A stretch of DNA of 17,676 bases from Verrucomicrobiales bacterium (GCA_028293305.1 JAQGPD010000504.1:1-17676); one strand, 5' to 3'; numbered from the stretch's first letter, positions 1 to 6,749 are shown. The notes: generated by a model not told the origin, from the sequence alone. Numbers and translations are program-made.

Positions 1-471
1 CTCTCCAATAACAAGTTGTTGGCGATGGGCGACGACAACAGCATGTGGTGGGACGCCACCACCGGACAGGTCAGCTATTACAATTATCCGAACGGCACTC
101 TGGAAGGCACGTCAGCCACCACCTTCACCGGCGGTCCCTACGCGGGTCTGACCATTGCCTCCAAGCTATCCAGCATGATCGGGTATGAAAATAACAATGT
201 GTATTTTCTCGACGGCTCCGGCACATTGACTGTCTACAATACAAGCATGGGGTTCGTCCGGACGGACACCGTGACCCTCAGCGGACTCCTGACAGGAAAT
301 ACGCTGGGTGATCTGGTCGACGGGAAAGTCCCGGGATATAGTTATCTGGGTTGGGACGTCGGCCCCATCGTGCTGGCGGCATCCATCCCGGAGCCGAACG
401 GTCCGGCGCTCCTTCTCCTGACCTTTCTGCTGGGCGTGCTGGGAATCCGGCGCCGTTCCGGCAAAAAGTAA
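1..471 (+). CDS. PEP-CTERM sorting domain protein, C-terminal part (5' end outside window)
   Basis: The frame is open from base 1 to a TAA stop at 469-471, so the true start lies upstream and only about 156 residues are visible. The visible body is rich in Gly, Thr, Ser, Asn and Tyr, with short beta-strand-like repeats typical of secreted surface proteins. The last 30 residues carry a textbook PEP-CTERM tail: a Pro-Glu-Pro (IPEPNGPA), a hydrophobic helix (LLLLTFLLGVLG) and a basic end (IRRRSGKK). In known systems this tail is recognised by an exosortase (EpsH/XrtA type) that processes and exports the protein to the envelope or extracellular matrix. No exosortase lies in this window. The role of the body domain is not recognisable. 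Many in-window ATG/TTG codons exist, but none need be the start. Confidence 0.85.
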   Translation, partial: LSNNKLLAMGDDNSMWWDATTGQVSYYNYPNGTLEGTSATTFTGGPYAGLTIASKLSSMIGYENNNVYFLDGSGTLTVYNTSMGFVRTDTVTLSGLLTGNTLGDLVDGKVPGYSYLGWDVGPIVLAASIPEPNGPALLLLTFLLGVLGIRRRSGKK

Positions 472-761
472 CTGCTTTCGACATGGTGAAGCCCGCCGGC
501 GATTTTGGTAAGGGGAATGCCGGGCGCCATCCTGGGTCGTCCGGAATCCGGATCGCCCCGGGACGATCCGCGGGCAGGGGACTGGCCGACGTCCCGGGTT
601 GGCCGCATCCTTTCAGGCTCAAAGAGGCTTGTGATCTGATCTGATCTGATCTGATATTATCGGAGCGGATTCGGTCCGCGGCCGCATGCCCGCAAATCCA
701 CCCCATGGGAGGCTGGGGGGGATGGTCTTTTTCCTTGGGGCTTTTTGGTTTGGAGGAAAAC
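472..761. other. Intergenic region between convergent genes, no gene seen
   Basis: This is 290 bp between the PEP-CTERM gene (+) and the alkD-like gene (-), which converge. It holds a pentamer repeat (632-655, listed separately), an inverted repeat CCCGGGAC/GTCCCGGG (557-564 and 591-598), a GGATCG/CGATCC hairpin (550-555/564-569) and a GCGGA/TCCGC hairpin (664-668/674-678). None of these hairpins is followed by a clear T-run on either strand, so I do not call a terminator. Reading frames across it are short and have no recognisable protein features. Confidence 0.5.
632..655. repeat. Pentamer tandem repeat TGATC x4 plus TGAT
   Basis: Four perfect copies of TGATC followed by a partial copy lie in the intergenic region between two convergent genes. 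The repeat is simple-sequence DNA with no coding role. It is one of several short tandem repeats in non-coding DNA of this window. Confidence 0.85.
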
Positions 762-1469
762 TCAGCAGCGCATGGATTTCCGCTTCGGCGGGATCTTGCC
801 GCCTTTTCTTGATTTCAAAATGCAGGAGGCCGCGTCCGGGACTTTGCAGGCGGTATCACCCATATCGACCTCGATTTTTCCGAGACGTTCCGCCAATGCC
901 AGCGCGGTGTCCGCCAATGGAGCGACGTATGTCCCGCAGGCGATGATGAAGCCATTCATTTGATAGCGGATTGCGTCCGGTTGGCCGTGGATGCTCCCCT
1001 CGATCAGGTCCAGCAGTTGGTTTAAATCCGGGATCGGCAGTGAATCGTCGGGTCGGGTGGCGGCCAGGCTGGACAGCGTGGACCAACCCGCGATGGCGGT
1101 GTTTTGGCGGTCGGAGGCAATCCACTTCCGGGCCAGGGAGAATGCGTCAGGATGTTCGGCGGCGGTCCAGGCGACGGGGCAGGATGCGATGAGTGGCCAG
1201 GTGGCGGTGTCCGCCCAGTGGTCCAGCTGGGCAATCGTCATTTTTGAGCCATCGGCCAGGAGACCGGCCAGATACATCGCGTCGGAATTGGCGGTGTCGT
1301 AGAGAGCGGCGGCGAGATCCTGACGGCCTTTGAGTGCTTTCCGGAGCGGTTGCAGGTCTCCTATTTTCACGCCGAAAAGCGGTTCGACCGCACCGTGGCG
1401 CAGCAATGTTTTTTTGATGGAGGCGGAGCCCAGGGCGGCCAGGCGGTCCATGATTTCCGGGAGGTTCAT
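762..1469 (-). CDS. DNA alkylation repair protein, AlkD-like HEAT-repeat family
   Basis: A 235-residue, mostly helical protein. The length and pattern fit the DNA alkylation repair family (AlkD type), which bind DNA in a HEAT-like helical cradle and, in characterised members, excise N3- or N7-alkylated purines without base flipping. Visible signatures are FGVKIGDLQPLRKALK (about residues 32-47), NSDAMYLAGLLADGSKMT (about 61-78), the central helices around ATWPLIASCPVAWTA, and the family-typical tail TACKVPDAASCILK...GGKIPPKRKSMRC, which ends the protein. I chose the ATG at 1467-1469. A longer frame reaches 1520 but would run into the terminator hairpin of the upstream operon. No strong Shine-Dalgarno precedes it. 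The gene follows the khpB terminator, so it is probably transcribed separately, but I could not identify its promoter. Family assignment is firm; activity on a particular lesion is inference. Confidence 0.85.
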   Translation of the reverse strand: MNLPEIMDRLAALGSASIKKTLLRHGAVEPLFGVKIGDLQPLRKALKGRQDLAAALYDTANSDAMYLAGLLADGSKMTIAQLDHWADTATWPLIASCPVAWTAAEHPDAFSLARKWIASDRQNTAIAGWSTLSSLAATRPDDSLPIPDLNQLLDLIEGSIHGQPDAIRYQMNGFIIACGTYVAPLADTALALAERLGKIEVDMGDTACKVPDAASCILKSRKGGKIPPKRKSMRC

Positions 1470-1518
1470 CGCGATTTGCCGGGATAGGGATTCGGGAAAA
1501 GAGGGAGCACGGGGCCGC

Positions 1519-1548
1519 AAAAAAGCCCCGGTTGGCGGAACCGGGGCT
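1519..1548 (-). terminator. Rho-independent terminator after khpB (rpmH-yidC-khpB operon)
   Basis: A perfect 10-bp stem AGCCCCGGTT/AACCGGGGCT (1524-1533 with 1539-1548) closes a 5-nt loop. Read on the - strand it is followed directly by a run of six T (1524-1519). It starts 21 bases after the khpB stop, so it closes the operon and separates it from the alkD-like gene downstream. Confidence 0.92.
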
Positions 1549-1568
1549 CTGTGGGAAAGGGAAGCGGG

Positions 1569-2036
1569 TTAGCTTGCGGTCGGCGACTGCCTTGGCAGGA
1601 GGGTGATGCGTTTGAGGCGGCCGGCGTCCTCCGGGGACCAGGAGCGGACGTTGGGGTCGTCCTTGAAGAGGTTGTGGACGAGGCGGCGCTCGTAGGAGTT
1701 CATTGGGTCCAGCTTGACGGGCTGGCCGGTGGCTTGGACCTGCTCCGCGAGGGTCCGGATGCCGTCCAGGAAACGCTGGATTTCGTTGTGGCGGAAGTTT
1801 TCCACATCGAGACGGACACGCGGGGCTTCGGGGAATTTCTGGCGGAGGAGTTTGTTGACGAGGTGCTGGAGGTCGTCGAGGCGCTCCCCTTTCCGGCCGA
1901 TGAGGGCCTCGGGTTTTTCCATGCGGACGTGGAGGGAGGGACCGGTCGGGTCCTCATCCATCTCGATATTCACGTCATAGCCGAGGTGGCGGAGCATGAT
2001 GTCGAGGATTTCATGGGCACTGTGGGCGGCGTTCAT
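1569..2036 (-). CDS. khpB: RNA-binding protein KhpB/Jag (KH-II plus R3H domains)
   Basis: A 155-residue cytoplasmic RNA-binding protein of the KhpB (Jag, EloR) family. The KH domain covers about residues 20-80, with the GxxG loop as IGRKG (46-50). The R3H domain covers about 85-150, with an Arg-x3-His signature in SYERRLVHNLF (R117...H121). In Gram-positive bacteria KhpB pairs with KhpA and influences cell elongation and mRNA fate; the role here is inferred from family. It lies 87 bp after yidC on the same strand, the conserved location, and ends the operon at the terminator at 1519-1548. I chose the ATG at 2034-2036; a GTG at 2085-2087 would add 17 poorly conserved residues. The N-terminal Jag_N domain and the long linker of many Firmicute homologues are absent, so this is a short form. 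Confidence 0.93.
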   Translation of the reverse strand: MNAAHSAHEILDIMLRHLGYDVNIEMDEDPTGPSLHVRMEKPEALIGRKGERLDDLQHLVNKLLRQKFPEAPRVRLDVENFRHNEIQRFLDGIRTLAEQVQATGQPVKLDPMNSYERRLVHNLFKDDPNVRSWSPEDAGRLKRITLLPRQSPTAS

Positions 2037-2123
2037 GGGAAAGGGAAGGGGGAGCCGTGGGAGTTGGCAAGACTTGACCGGTAGCACGGGTTGCGCCGGT
2101 TGCAGGCGGGGAATGGGTCGGGC

Positions 2124-3941
2124 TCAGCCTTTTTTAAAGGTGCTTTTGCCGCCGCCGGGGGTGGGGGGGCGATTTCCCTTTGCACGTTGTTGTTGTTGTT
2201 CCAGGGCGGCGGCCTGGGCGCGTTCCAGGAAGGAAGGGCCGCGGGGTTTTTTGACGAGCGGGACGTCCGGCTGTTTGTTGGCGATCCAGGTTTGGAAGAT
2301 GGAGATGACGTTTTGGACGGACCAGTAAAGGGCGAGGGCGCTGGCGGTGTTGTAACAGAACGCCAAAAAGGCCAAGGGCATGATCTTGAAGATCTTCTGC
2401 TGCATTTCCATCTGGGGATTGGACTGCGCGGGCTGGGGCGCGACCTTCATCTGGATATACATGGTGATGGCCATGATGAAGGGGAGGGGATTGATGGGGA
2501 ACCCGGCGAGATGAAGCACGGTGTCCGGCAGGGAGAGGTCCTTGACCCAGAGGAAGTTGTGCCCGCGCATCTCCACGGCGCCCTGCATCATGTGGAAGTA
2601 GCCGAGGAAGATGGGGAACTGGAGCAGGACAGGAAGACAGCCTCCGACGGGGTTCACGCCGTAGTCCTTGTAGAGCTTCATGGTTTCGACCTGCATTTTC
2701 TGCGGGTCGTCTTTGTGTTTTTCCTTCAGCTCCTGCATGAGGGGCGAGAGTTTCGCCATGCGTTTCATGGATTTGGTGGCCTTCAGGGAAAGCGGCCAGA
2801 TCACGAGACGGACGGCGATGGTGAGGAAAACGATGGCGAGTCCGAAGGGGACGTATTTGTGGAAGAGGTTCAGGGCGCCGAGGAAGAGGCGGCTGAGGGT
2901 GGCGAACCAGCCGTAGTGCATGGCCTCGCGGCGGTCGCCGCCGACGGCGTTGAGGACGGTGCCGGAGCGGGGGCCGGTGTAGATTTCGCCGGCCCAGGCG
3001 GTGGTGGCTCCGGGGGCGGGAGCGGTGCCGGGGAGCTCGAGGGAGGTTTCCACGGACCAGGCTTTGATGGGGCTCAGGCCGGGGTCTTCGAACTCCACCC
3101 ATTTTCTGCGGGAGAGAATCTGCACGGGGCGCTCCTTGGAGGGGGCGGCGGGGCTGATGAGGGTGGCGTAAAACTGGTTATGAACGCCGGCCCAGGTGAG
3201 GTTGGGGTGGGAGGAGCGGAGTTCGGTCTGGGCGGGTTTTGGGAAGAAACCGAGGAGGCTGGAGGAATCGAATTTGGTGGGAGGCACTTGGCCGTCGGAT
3301 CCGTCGGCGTAGAAGCTGGAGTTGGGACCGCCGACCTCGGAGGCATGGAGCTTGTCCATGAGGCCGGCGTGGAGGTAATAGTCGGAGGGGACGGCGGTGC
3401 CGGTGTTTTTGAAGGAGAGCTTCAGGTCCCAGATGTAGCCCCAGCCTTGGACGGCATCGCCTTCACGGAGGGTCCAGGCTTTGGAGATTTCGATGCCATT
3501 GACGGTGGCCGTGTAGGTGATCGCCTTGTCCGAGGAGGAGGCGTTTTTGGTAGCGGTCAGGTCGTAATCGCCCTGGGAGTTCACGAGGGCGCCGATGGGG
3601 GCGTCCGCGTGGTGATTAAGGATTTGCTCGGTATTTCCGGCGAGGGGGCCGCGGAGGACTTTGACGGTGCGGATGCCACCGCCGATGTTGGTGAAGGTGT
3701 ATTCGGCGGCGGGATTGACGATGACGGTTTCCTTGTCCTCGACGGCCGGGGTGGTGCTGGCGGCGGGTGCGGGCGTCGCTGGGGTGCCGGGTGCGGGCGT
3801 GGCCGGGGTGCCGGTGGTCTGCGCGGCGGGGGCGGCGGGGGCGGTCGGAGGGACGGGAGCGGGTTTTTGGGTCGTGATGACGTAGGCAAGGCCCAGGCCG
3901 CAGACCAGGACCATCATCCACTCGAAGCGATTCATATTCAT
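2124..3941 (-). CDS. yidC: Membrane protein insertase YidC
   Basis: A 605-residue inner-membrane insertase/chaperone that inserts proteins alone or with SecYEG. An N-terminal membrane helix (about 8-24) is followed by a Pro/Ala/Thr-rich linker (27-66) containing GTPATPAP twice in tandem. The large periplasmic P1 domain spans about 72-335. The conserved insertase core comes next, with helices near 363-384, 430-452, 481-498 and 519-548. Key features are R378 in the TIAVRLVIWPLS segment (the groove arginine), the cytoplasmic hairpin KLSPLMQELKEKHKDD (397-412), and NPVGGCLPVLLQFPIF (430-445). The tail is basic and Gln-rich, ending STFKKG, as expected for contact with ribosomes. It lies between yidD and khpB in the standard order. 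The start has two in-frame ATGs two codons apart (MNMN); I kept the first. A long open frame on the opposite strand is a composition artefact. Confidence 0.98.
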   Translation of the reverse strand: MNMNRFEWMMVLVCGLGLAYVITTQKPAPVPPTAPAAPAAQTTGTPATPAPGTPATPAPAASTTPAVEDKETVIVNPAAEYTFTNIGGGIRTVKVLRGPLAGNTEQILNHHADAPIGALVNSQGDYDLTATKNASSSDKAITYTATVNGIEISKAWTLREGDAVQGWGYIWDLKLSFKNTGTAVPSDYYLHAGLMDKLHASEVGGPNSSFYADGSDGQVPPTKFDSSSLLGFFPKPAQTELRSSHPNLTWAGVHNQFYATLISPAAPSKERPVQILSRRKWVEFEDPGLSPIKAWSVETSLELPGTAPAPGATTAWAGEIYTGPRSGTVLNAVGGDRREAMHYGWFATLSRLFLGALNLFHKYVPFGLAIVFLTIAVRLVIWPLSLKATKSMKRMAKLSPLMQELKEKHKDDPQKMQVETMKLYKDYGVNPVGGCLPVLLQFPIFLGYFHMMQGAVEMRGHNFLWVKDLSLPDTVLHLAGFPINPLPFIMAITMYIQMKVAPQPAQSNPQMEMQQKIFKIMPLAFLAFCYNTASALALYWSVQNVISIFQTWIANKQPDVPLVKKPRGPSFLERAQAAALEQQQQRAKGNRPPTPGGGKSTFKKG

Positions 3942-4070
3942 AGGCAGGGGAAAATCAGGCGGCGGAAATTGGGGGTCGGGACGCCGGGGAGGGCGGCCTT
4001 ACGCCGGGTGGGAGGAAATGACAATGACAAAACACTGTGGGAATTGGAGCAGGAAACGGGGTGCCGTCTG

Positions 4071-4328
4071 TCAGGGCGGCGTGGCGGGTGGGGATTTGCG
4101 GCCGGGAACAGGGTCGTGGCCATGTCCGCCCCACGGGTGGCAGCGGGCGATGCGGCGGATTCCGAGCCAGGAGCCTTTGAAAAATCCGTGGGTGTCCAAG
4201 GCGTCGATGAAGTATTGCGAGCAGGTGGGGTCGTAGCGGCAACCGGCTCCCGGTCCCGCCAGGGCGTGGAGGGTGGGGGAGATCCAGCGTTGATAGGCGC
4301 GGATGAGGCAGCGGAGCAGGAATTTCAT
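4071..4328 (-). CDS. yidD: Membrane protein insertion efficiency factor YidD
   Basis: An 85-residue small protein of the YidD family, associated with the inner membrane and helping YidC-dependent insertion. Diagnostic segments are YQRWISP (12-18), CRYDPTCSQY (30-39), GSWLGIRRIARCHPW (52-66) and GHDPVP (70-75); the cysteines at 30, 36 and 63 match the family pattern. I chose the ATG at 4326-4328 because the protein then starts as homologues do (MKFLLRCLIRAYQ) and AAGG lies just ahead of it. An ATG at 4368-4370 would add 14 residues. It lies 105 bp after rnpA and 129 bp before yidC, looser than the overlaps seen in many bacteria, but all are on one strand and in canonical order. Confidence 0.95.
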   Translation of the reverse strand: MKFLLRCLIRAYQRWISPTLHALAGPGAGCRYDPTCSQYFIDALDTHGFFKGSWLGIRRIARCHPWGGHGHDPVPGRKSPPATPP

Positions 4329-4433
4329 CCTTGTGAAAACGATAGGCGGGCAAGGCGGTTTCCAATGCATGGACGGGTCGGCGCCGCGGTCCGGCAGGGG
4401 GCGGCAGACCGTTCCACGTGCGGTTTTTCCATT

Positions 4434-4898
4434 TTAGATTCCGGCGGCATTTCCAATTCCATTTGAGGGGCCGGTTTCAATTCCGGTTTTGCTTCCGTCT
4501 CCGGACGGAGCTCCGGATTTGCCTACTGATTTGGTTTCGGTGGGGAGGCCGGCTCCTTGGAAAAGTCCGGCCCGTATGGCGAGTTTTTCCCATTCCGCCT
4601 CCAGTTCCGCGAAGCCTGCTTTGACGGCGGGATATTTGGCGATGGTGACGATGTCGTGGGTGACGGAAATGCGGGGGAAGGATTGTCGGACGATCATGCG
4701 GAGGCGTCGGCGCACCAGGTTCCGGGTTACGGCGTTGCCGATGCGTTTGGTGGTGGTGAATCCGGCATGGGCGTGGGTGGAATCCGGCCGGGGGCGGATG
4801 GCGAGGATGAGGCAACGGCTGGTCCAGGACTTCCCCTGCTCACGGATGGCGGCGAAATCGCGGGTGCGGGTGAGGCGGAATTCGCTGGGGAGGGCCAT
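4434..4898 (-). CDS. rnpA: Ribonuclease P protein component RnpA, with extended C-terminus
   Basis: A 154-residue protein subunit of RNase P, which with the rnpB RNA removes 5' leaders from precursor tRNAs. The N-terminus (LPSEFRLTRTRDFAAIREQGK) and the signature helix TKRIGNAVTRNLVRRRLRM (about 50-68, the RNR box with R59-N60) are clear, followed by the HDIVTIAKYPAV strand-helix. The RnpA fold is complete by about residue 112. The rest is a low-complexity Gly/Ser/Thr/Lys tail (about 113-154) that is not part of the usual 110-130 residue protein. It lies downstream of rpmH, but separated by 396 bp rather than the usual few bases. The ATG at 4896-4898 has no strong Shine-Dalgarno. Confidence 0.95.
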   Translation of the reverse strand: MALPSEFRLTRTRDFAAIREQGKSWTSRCLILAIRPRPDSTHAHAGFTTTKRIGNAVTRNLVRRRLRMIVRQSFPRISVTHDIVTIAKYPAVKAGFAELEAEWEKLAIRAGLFQGAGLPTETKSVGKSGAPSGDGSKTGIETGPSNGIGNAAGI

Positions 4899-5044
4899 GC
4901 TGGATATGTGTTGGAGAAGCTATTGGAGAGAGGATTTTCCCGGCTTGGTATTCAATGCACTCGCGTTTGGGAACCTGATCTTCAAAGGCTTAACCATGGG
5001 AGGCATGATCACGATGGAATCATTCGCGAAGGGCCGGGGCAGCC

Positions 5045-5149
5045 GGGAAGCGGAAAGCGGAAAGCGAAATGCGGGAAACGGGAAACGGGAAACGGGAAGC
5101 GGGAAGCGGGAAGCGGGAAGCGAAATGCGGGAAACGGGAAACGGGAAGC
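5045..5149. repeat. Heptamer tandem array, 15 units, between rpmH and rnpA
   Basis: Fifteen consecutive 7-bp units run without a single indel. The variants are GGGAAGC, GGAAAGC, GGGAAAC and GAAATGC. The block GAAATGC followed by GGGAAAC units and then GGGAAGC occurs twice (from 5066 and from 5122), which shows higher-order duplication. Because 7 is not a multiple of 3, all frames stay open and produce spurious Pro/Phe/Arg-rich reading frames (for example 4920-5180 on the - strand); I do not regard these as genes. The array lies in the transcribed spacer of the rpmH-rnpA operon if readthrough occurs. Confidence 0.9.
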
Positions 5150-5182
5150 GGGGATGAAACGGAAGGAGGGAGCTGGGCACGG

Positions 5183-5219
5183 AAAAAGGGTGGGCACCGT
5201 GGTTAGGAGTCCACCCTTT
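5183..5219 (-). terminator. Terminator-like hairpin (possible attenuator) between rpmH and rnpA
   Basis: A 9-bp perfect stem AAAGGGTGG/CCACCCTTT (5185-5193 with 5211-5219) closes a 17-nt loop. On the - strand the stem runs into TTTTT (5187-5183). It starts 75 bases after the rpmH stop. It could end most rpmH transcripts and reduce rnpA-yidC expression. The large loop and short T-run make it weaker than the other terminators here. Confidence 0.55.
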
Positions 5220-5294
5220 GTTGGGTTTGGGACGGCGACGGCTTCCGGGAGGGAAGCGGCCGGAGGCCCGGAAAGCTGGGGAGGCGCGGGCCGC

Positions 5295-5471
5295 TTAGGA
5301 TTGGGTGTGACGGGCGTATTGCACGTCGGCACCTTTGGGCAGGAGGCGTTTGCGGCCTTTTTGGCGGCGGCGGGCGAGGCAGTCACGGCCGTTTTTGGTG
5401 GCCATGCGGGCGCGGAAGCCGTGCTGGTTTTTGAGGGTGCGCTTGGAGGCTTGGAAGGTGCGTTTGGACAT
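5295..5471 (-). CDS. rpmH: Large ribosomal subunit protein bL34
   Basis: A 58-residue, very basic protein of the 50S subunit that packs into rRNA near the exit-tunnel region. The start MSKRTFQASKRTLKNQHGFR, the segment ARMATKNGRDCLARRRQKGRKRL and the length match bL34 closely, except that the family-typical start (MKRTF/MKRTYQ) carries an extra Ser and the C-terminus has a short extension (LPKGADVQYARHTQS) beyond the usual end at about 45-50 residues. The ATG is at 5469-5471 and the TAA at 5295-5297. It is first in the block rpmH-rnpA-yidD-yidC-khpB and has a good promoter upstream (5564-5591). Confidence 0.97.
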   Translation of the reverse strand: MSKRTFQASKRTLKNQHGFRARMATKNGRDCLARRRQKGRKRLLPKGADVQYARHTQS

Positions 5472-5563
5472 GGCGGGACTGGGTTGGAAAGGATTTGGCG
5501 CGGTCAGTCAGGCAGTGTATTCCACAGTGGGAAAGACGGATTGCCCCGACGATGCGGGCCGGT

Positions 5564-5591
5564 ATCGTAGGAGGGATGCCGGGCTTGTCAA
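5564..5591 (-). promoter_or_regulatory. Candidate sigma70-type promoter for rpmH
   Basis: On the - strand a consensus -35 TTGACA (5591-5586) and -10 TACGAT (5569-5564) are separated by 16 nt. Transcription would begin near 5557, giving a leader of roughly 85 nt before the rpmH ATG. The call rests only on motif match and position. Confidence 0.6.
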
Positions 5592-5652
5592 CCGTCGGAA
5601 TGGAAGTTTAAAAGCGGTCGGCGGCTGAAATGGATCGGGGAATCCGGCAAAA

Positions 5653-6098
5653 TCAGGCGGCTTCCCGGACGGGAGGGAGAGGTGGGGCGGGAACGGGGAT
5701 GGGAGCCGGGGCTTGGACTGGAGCCGGGGCGGGTGGTTTGATTTCGGGAAGGGGTTCTGCGGGAGCGGCCGTTCCGTCGGACGCGGCGGGGAGGAGGTGT
5801 TGGAGGGTGTAACCTTTGGATTGGAGGAGGGCGAGCAGTCCGTCAGGGCCGCAGAGGTGGGCGGCTCCGACGAGGACGAGGGTGGGGCCGGCGGGTTGTG
5901 CCGGGGCGACGGCTTGGGAGGATTGAACGGGGGATGGGGATCTCAGGACGGATTCGAGGCGTGGGAGCCATGCGGTGTTGCGATCGGTGAGGAGGACTTT
6001 TTGGAGGTCCGGGAAATCCTTGAAGCTGAGGCTGAAGGTGTTGTGCAGGGTTTCGGTGTCGCCTTGCCGCCATGCCGTGGTGAGGGTGGCGGCTTTTC
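5653..6098 (-). pseudogene. Out-of-frame C-terminal half of the TraB/GumN-family gene
   Basis: Starting near 6098, in the -1 frame relative to the upstream reading frame, the DNA encodes the expected family C-terminus. It reads KAATLTTAWRQGD (the conserved Trp-x2-Gly-Asp segment), then LLTDRNTAWLPRLESVL, then LVLVGAAHLCGPDGLLALL and GYTLQHLLP. It ends in a Pro/Ala-rich tail at a TGA (5653-5655). This part has no plausible start of its own and completes the protein whose N-terminus is at 6749. Fusing the two frames would give about 365 residues. It is therefore either a recent frameshift mutation, a sequencing or assembly error, or, least likely, programmed -1 frameshifting. Confidence 0.8.
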
Positions 6099-6749
6099 CG
6101 GGAGTAGGTCGACGTCCATGAGGGCTTGCTGGAGCATTGCTTGATGGACCGCGGGGGGAAGGTTTTTCAGGAGGGACATTTGCCCGATGGCGGTCTCCAG
6201 TCCTTCAGTGGTTTTTCCGGAGCCGGGGAGGCGGGCGGCGAAATGTTGCTCGATGCCGTGGGAGCTGTCGAAGCCGAGGAATTTGGCGGTGGTGACGGTG
6301 ACGGTGAGGGCGGCGAGCCAAGGGGGTGTGGATTGGAAGTTGTTGAGGGAGAATTTGTTGTGTTGGCTCCAAGCGGCGAGGCTGGCCCAGATTTCCGGCG
6401 GCAGGCGGTCCTGTAGTTTTTCGCCGGGTGGGAGGGACAGGAGGGGGGCGAGGGCGGCTTTGGTTTCGGGGGAGGTGGCGTCGCCGGGGGGGATTTCGAG
6501 GAGGAGGTGGGTGGATGCCGTCCATGCGGTCTCGTAGGGGGAGGGCAGGGGGTAGTCGCTGGCGCGGAGGAGGTGGAAGGATCCGGCGAGGTAAAGGAAG
6601 GTTTTGGTTTCCGGATTGGAGACGCGCCAGACCATGCCGGGAGCGGTGGGATCGGATGGGACGGGTGCCGCGGGCGGGGGCGGCACGGTGGAGCGCGGGG
6701 AGCAGGAAAAGGTGAGCAGCAGGCTCAGGAGGGCGGCAAGGAGGCGCAT
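5943..6749 (-). CDS. TraB/GumN-family protein, N-terminal part, frameshifted near 6095-6101
   Basis: The intact frame encodes 268 residues. It opens with a signal-like segment MRLLAALLSLLLTFSCSP, where Cys16 is a possible but non-canonical lipidation site. A Pro-rich linker follows, then the family N-terminal half: LYLAGSFHLLRASDYPLP (about 52-69, the Gly-x2-His signature), HLLLEIPPGD, and GLETAIGQMSLLKNLP. After about residue 217 (MDVDLLPEK) the frame changes to meaningless Ser/Pro/Lys-rich sequence and stops at 5943, while the true C-terminus continues in another frame (5653-6098). One added G in the CCGGAAAAG stretch would restore one frame. TraB/GumN proteins are often membrane- or periplasm-linked and resemble Tiki proteases in fold; their bacterial function is mostly unknown. 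The gene is between the coiled-coil gene and rpmH with no obvious partner. Confidence 0.75.
   Translation of the reverse strand: MRLLAALLSLLLTFSCSPRSTVPPPPAAPVPSDPTAPGMVWRVSNPETKTFLYLAGSFHLLRASDYPLPSPYETAWTASTHLLLEIPPGDATSPETKAALAPLLSLPPGEKLQDRLPPEIWASLAAWSQHNKFSLNNFQSTPPWLAALTVTVTTAKFLGFDSSHGIEQHFAARLPGSGKTTEGLETAIGQMSLLKNLPPAVHQAMLQQALMDVDLLPEKPPPSPRHGGKATPKPCTTPSASASRISRTSKKSSSPIATPHGSHASNPS

Noticed and set aside
2091..4466. A 791-codon open frame on the + strand across yidC and yidD
   Set aside because: It lies antisense to two firmly identified genes. Its Gly/Val/Asp/Glu-rich product is what GC-rich codon usage produces on the opposite strand, and it has no domain or signal.
5045..5149. 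CRISPR array
   Set aside because: Repeat units are 7 bp with no spacers, and there are no cas genes in the window.
4920..5180. Pro/Phe/Arg repeat peptides encoded by the heptamer array (- strand)
   Set aside because: Periodic peptides are a by-product of the simple repeat. There is no start signal or conserved flanking domain.
4557..5570. A 337-codon + strand frame over rnpA, the heptamer array and rpmH
   Set aside because: It crosses two known genes in antisense and stays open through the array only because a 7-bp repeat without stop codons is open in all frames.
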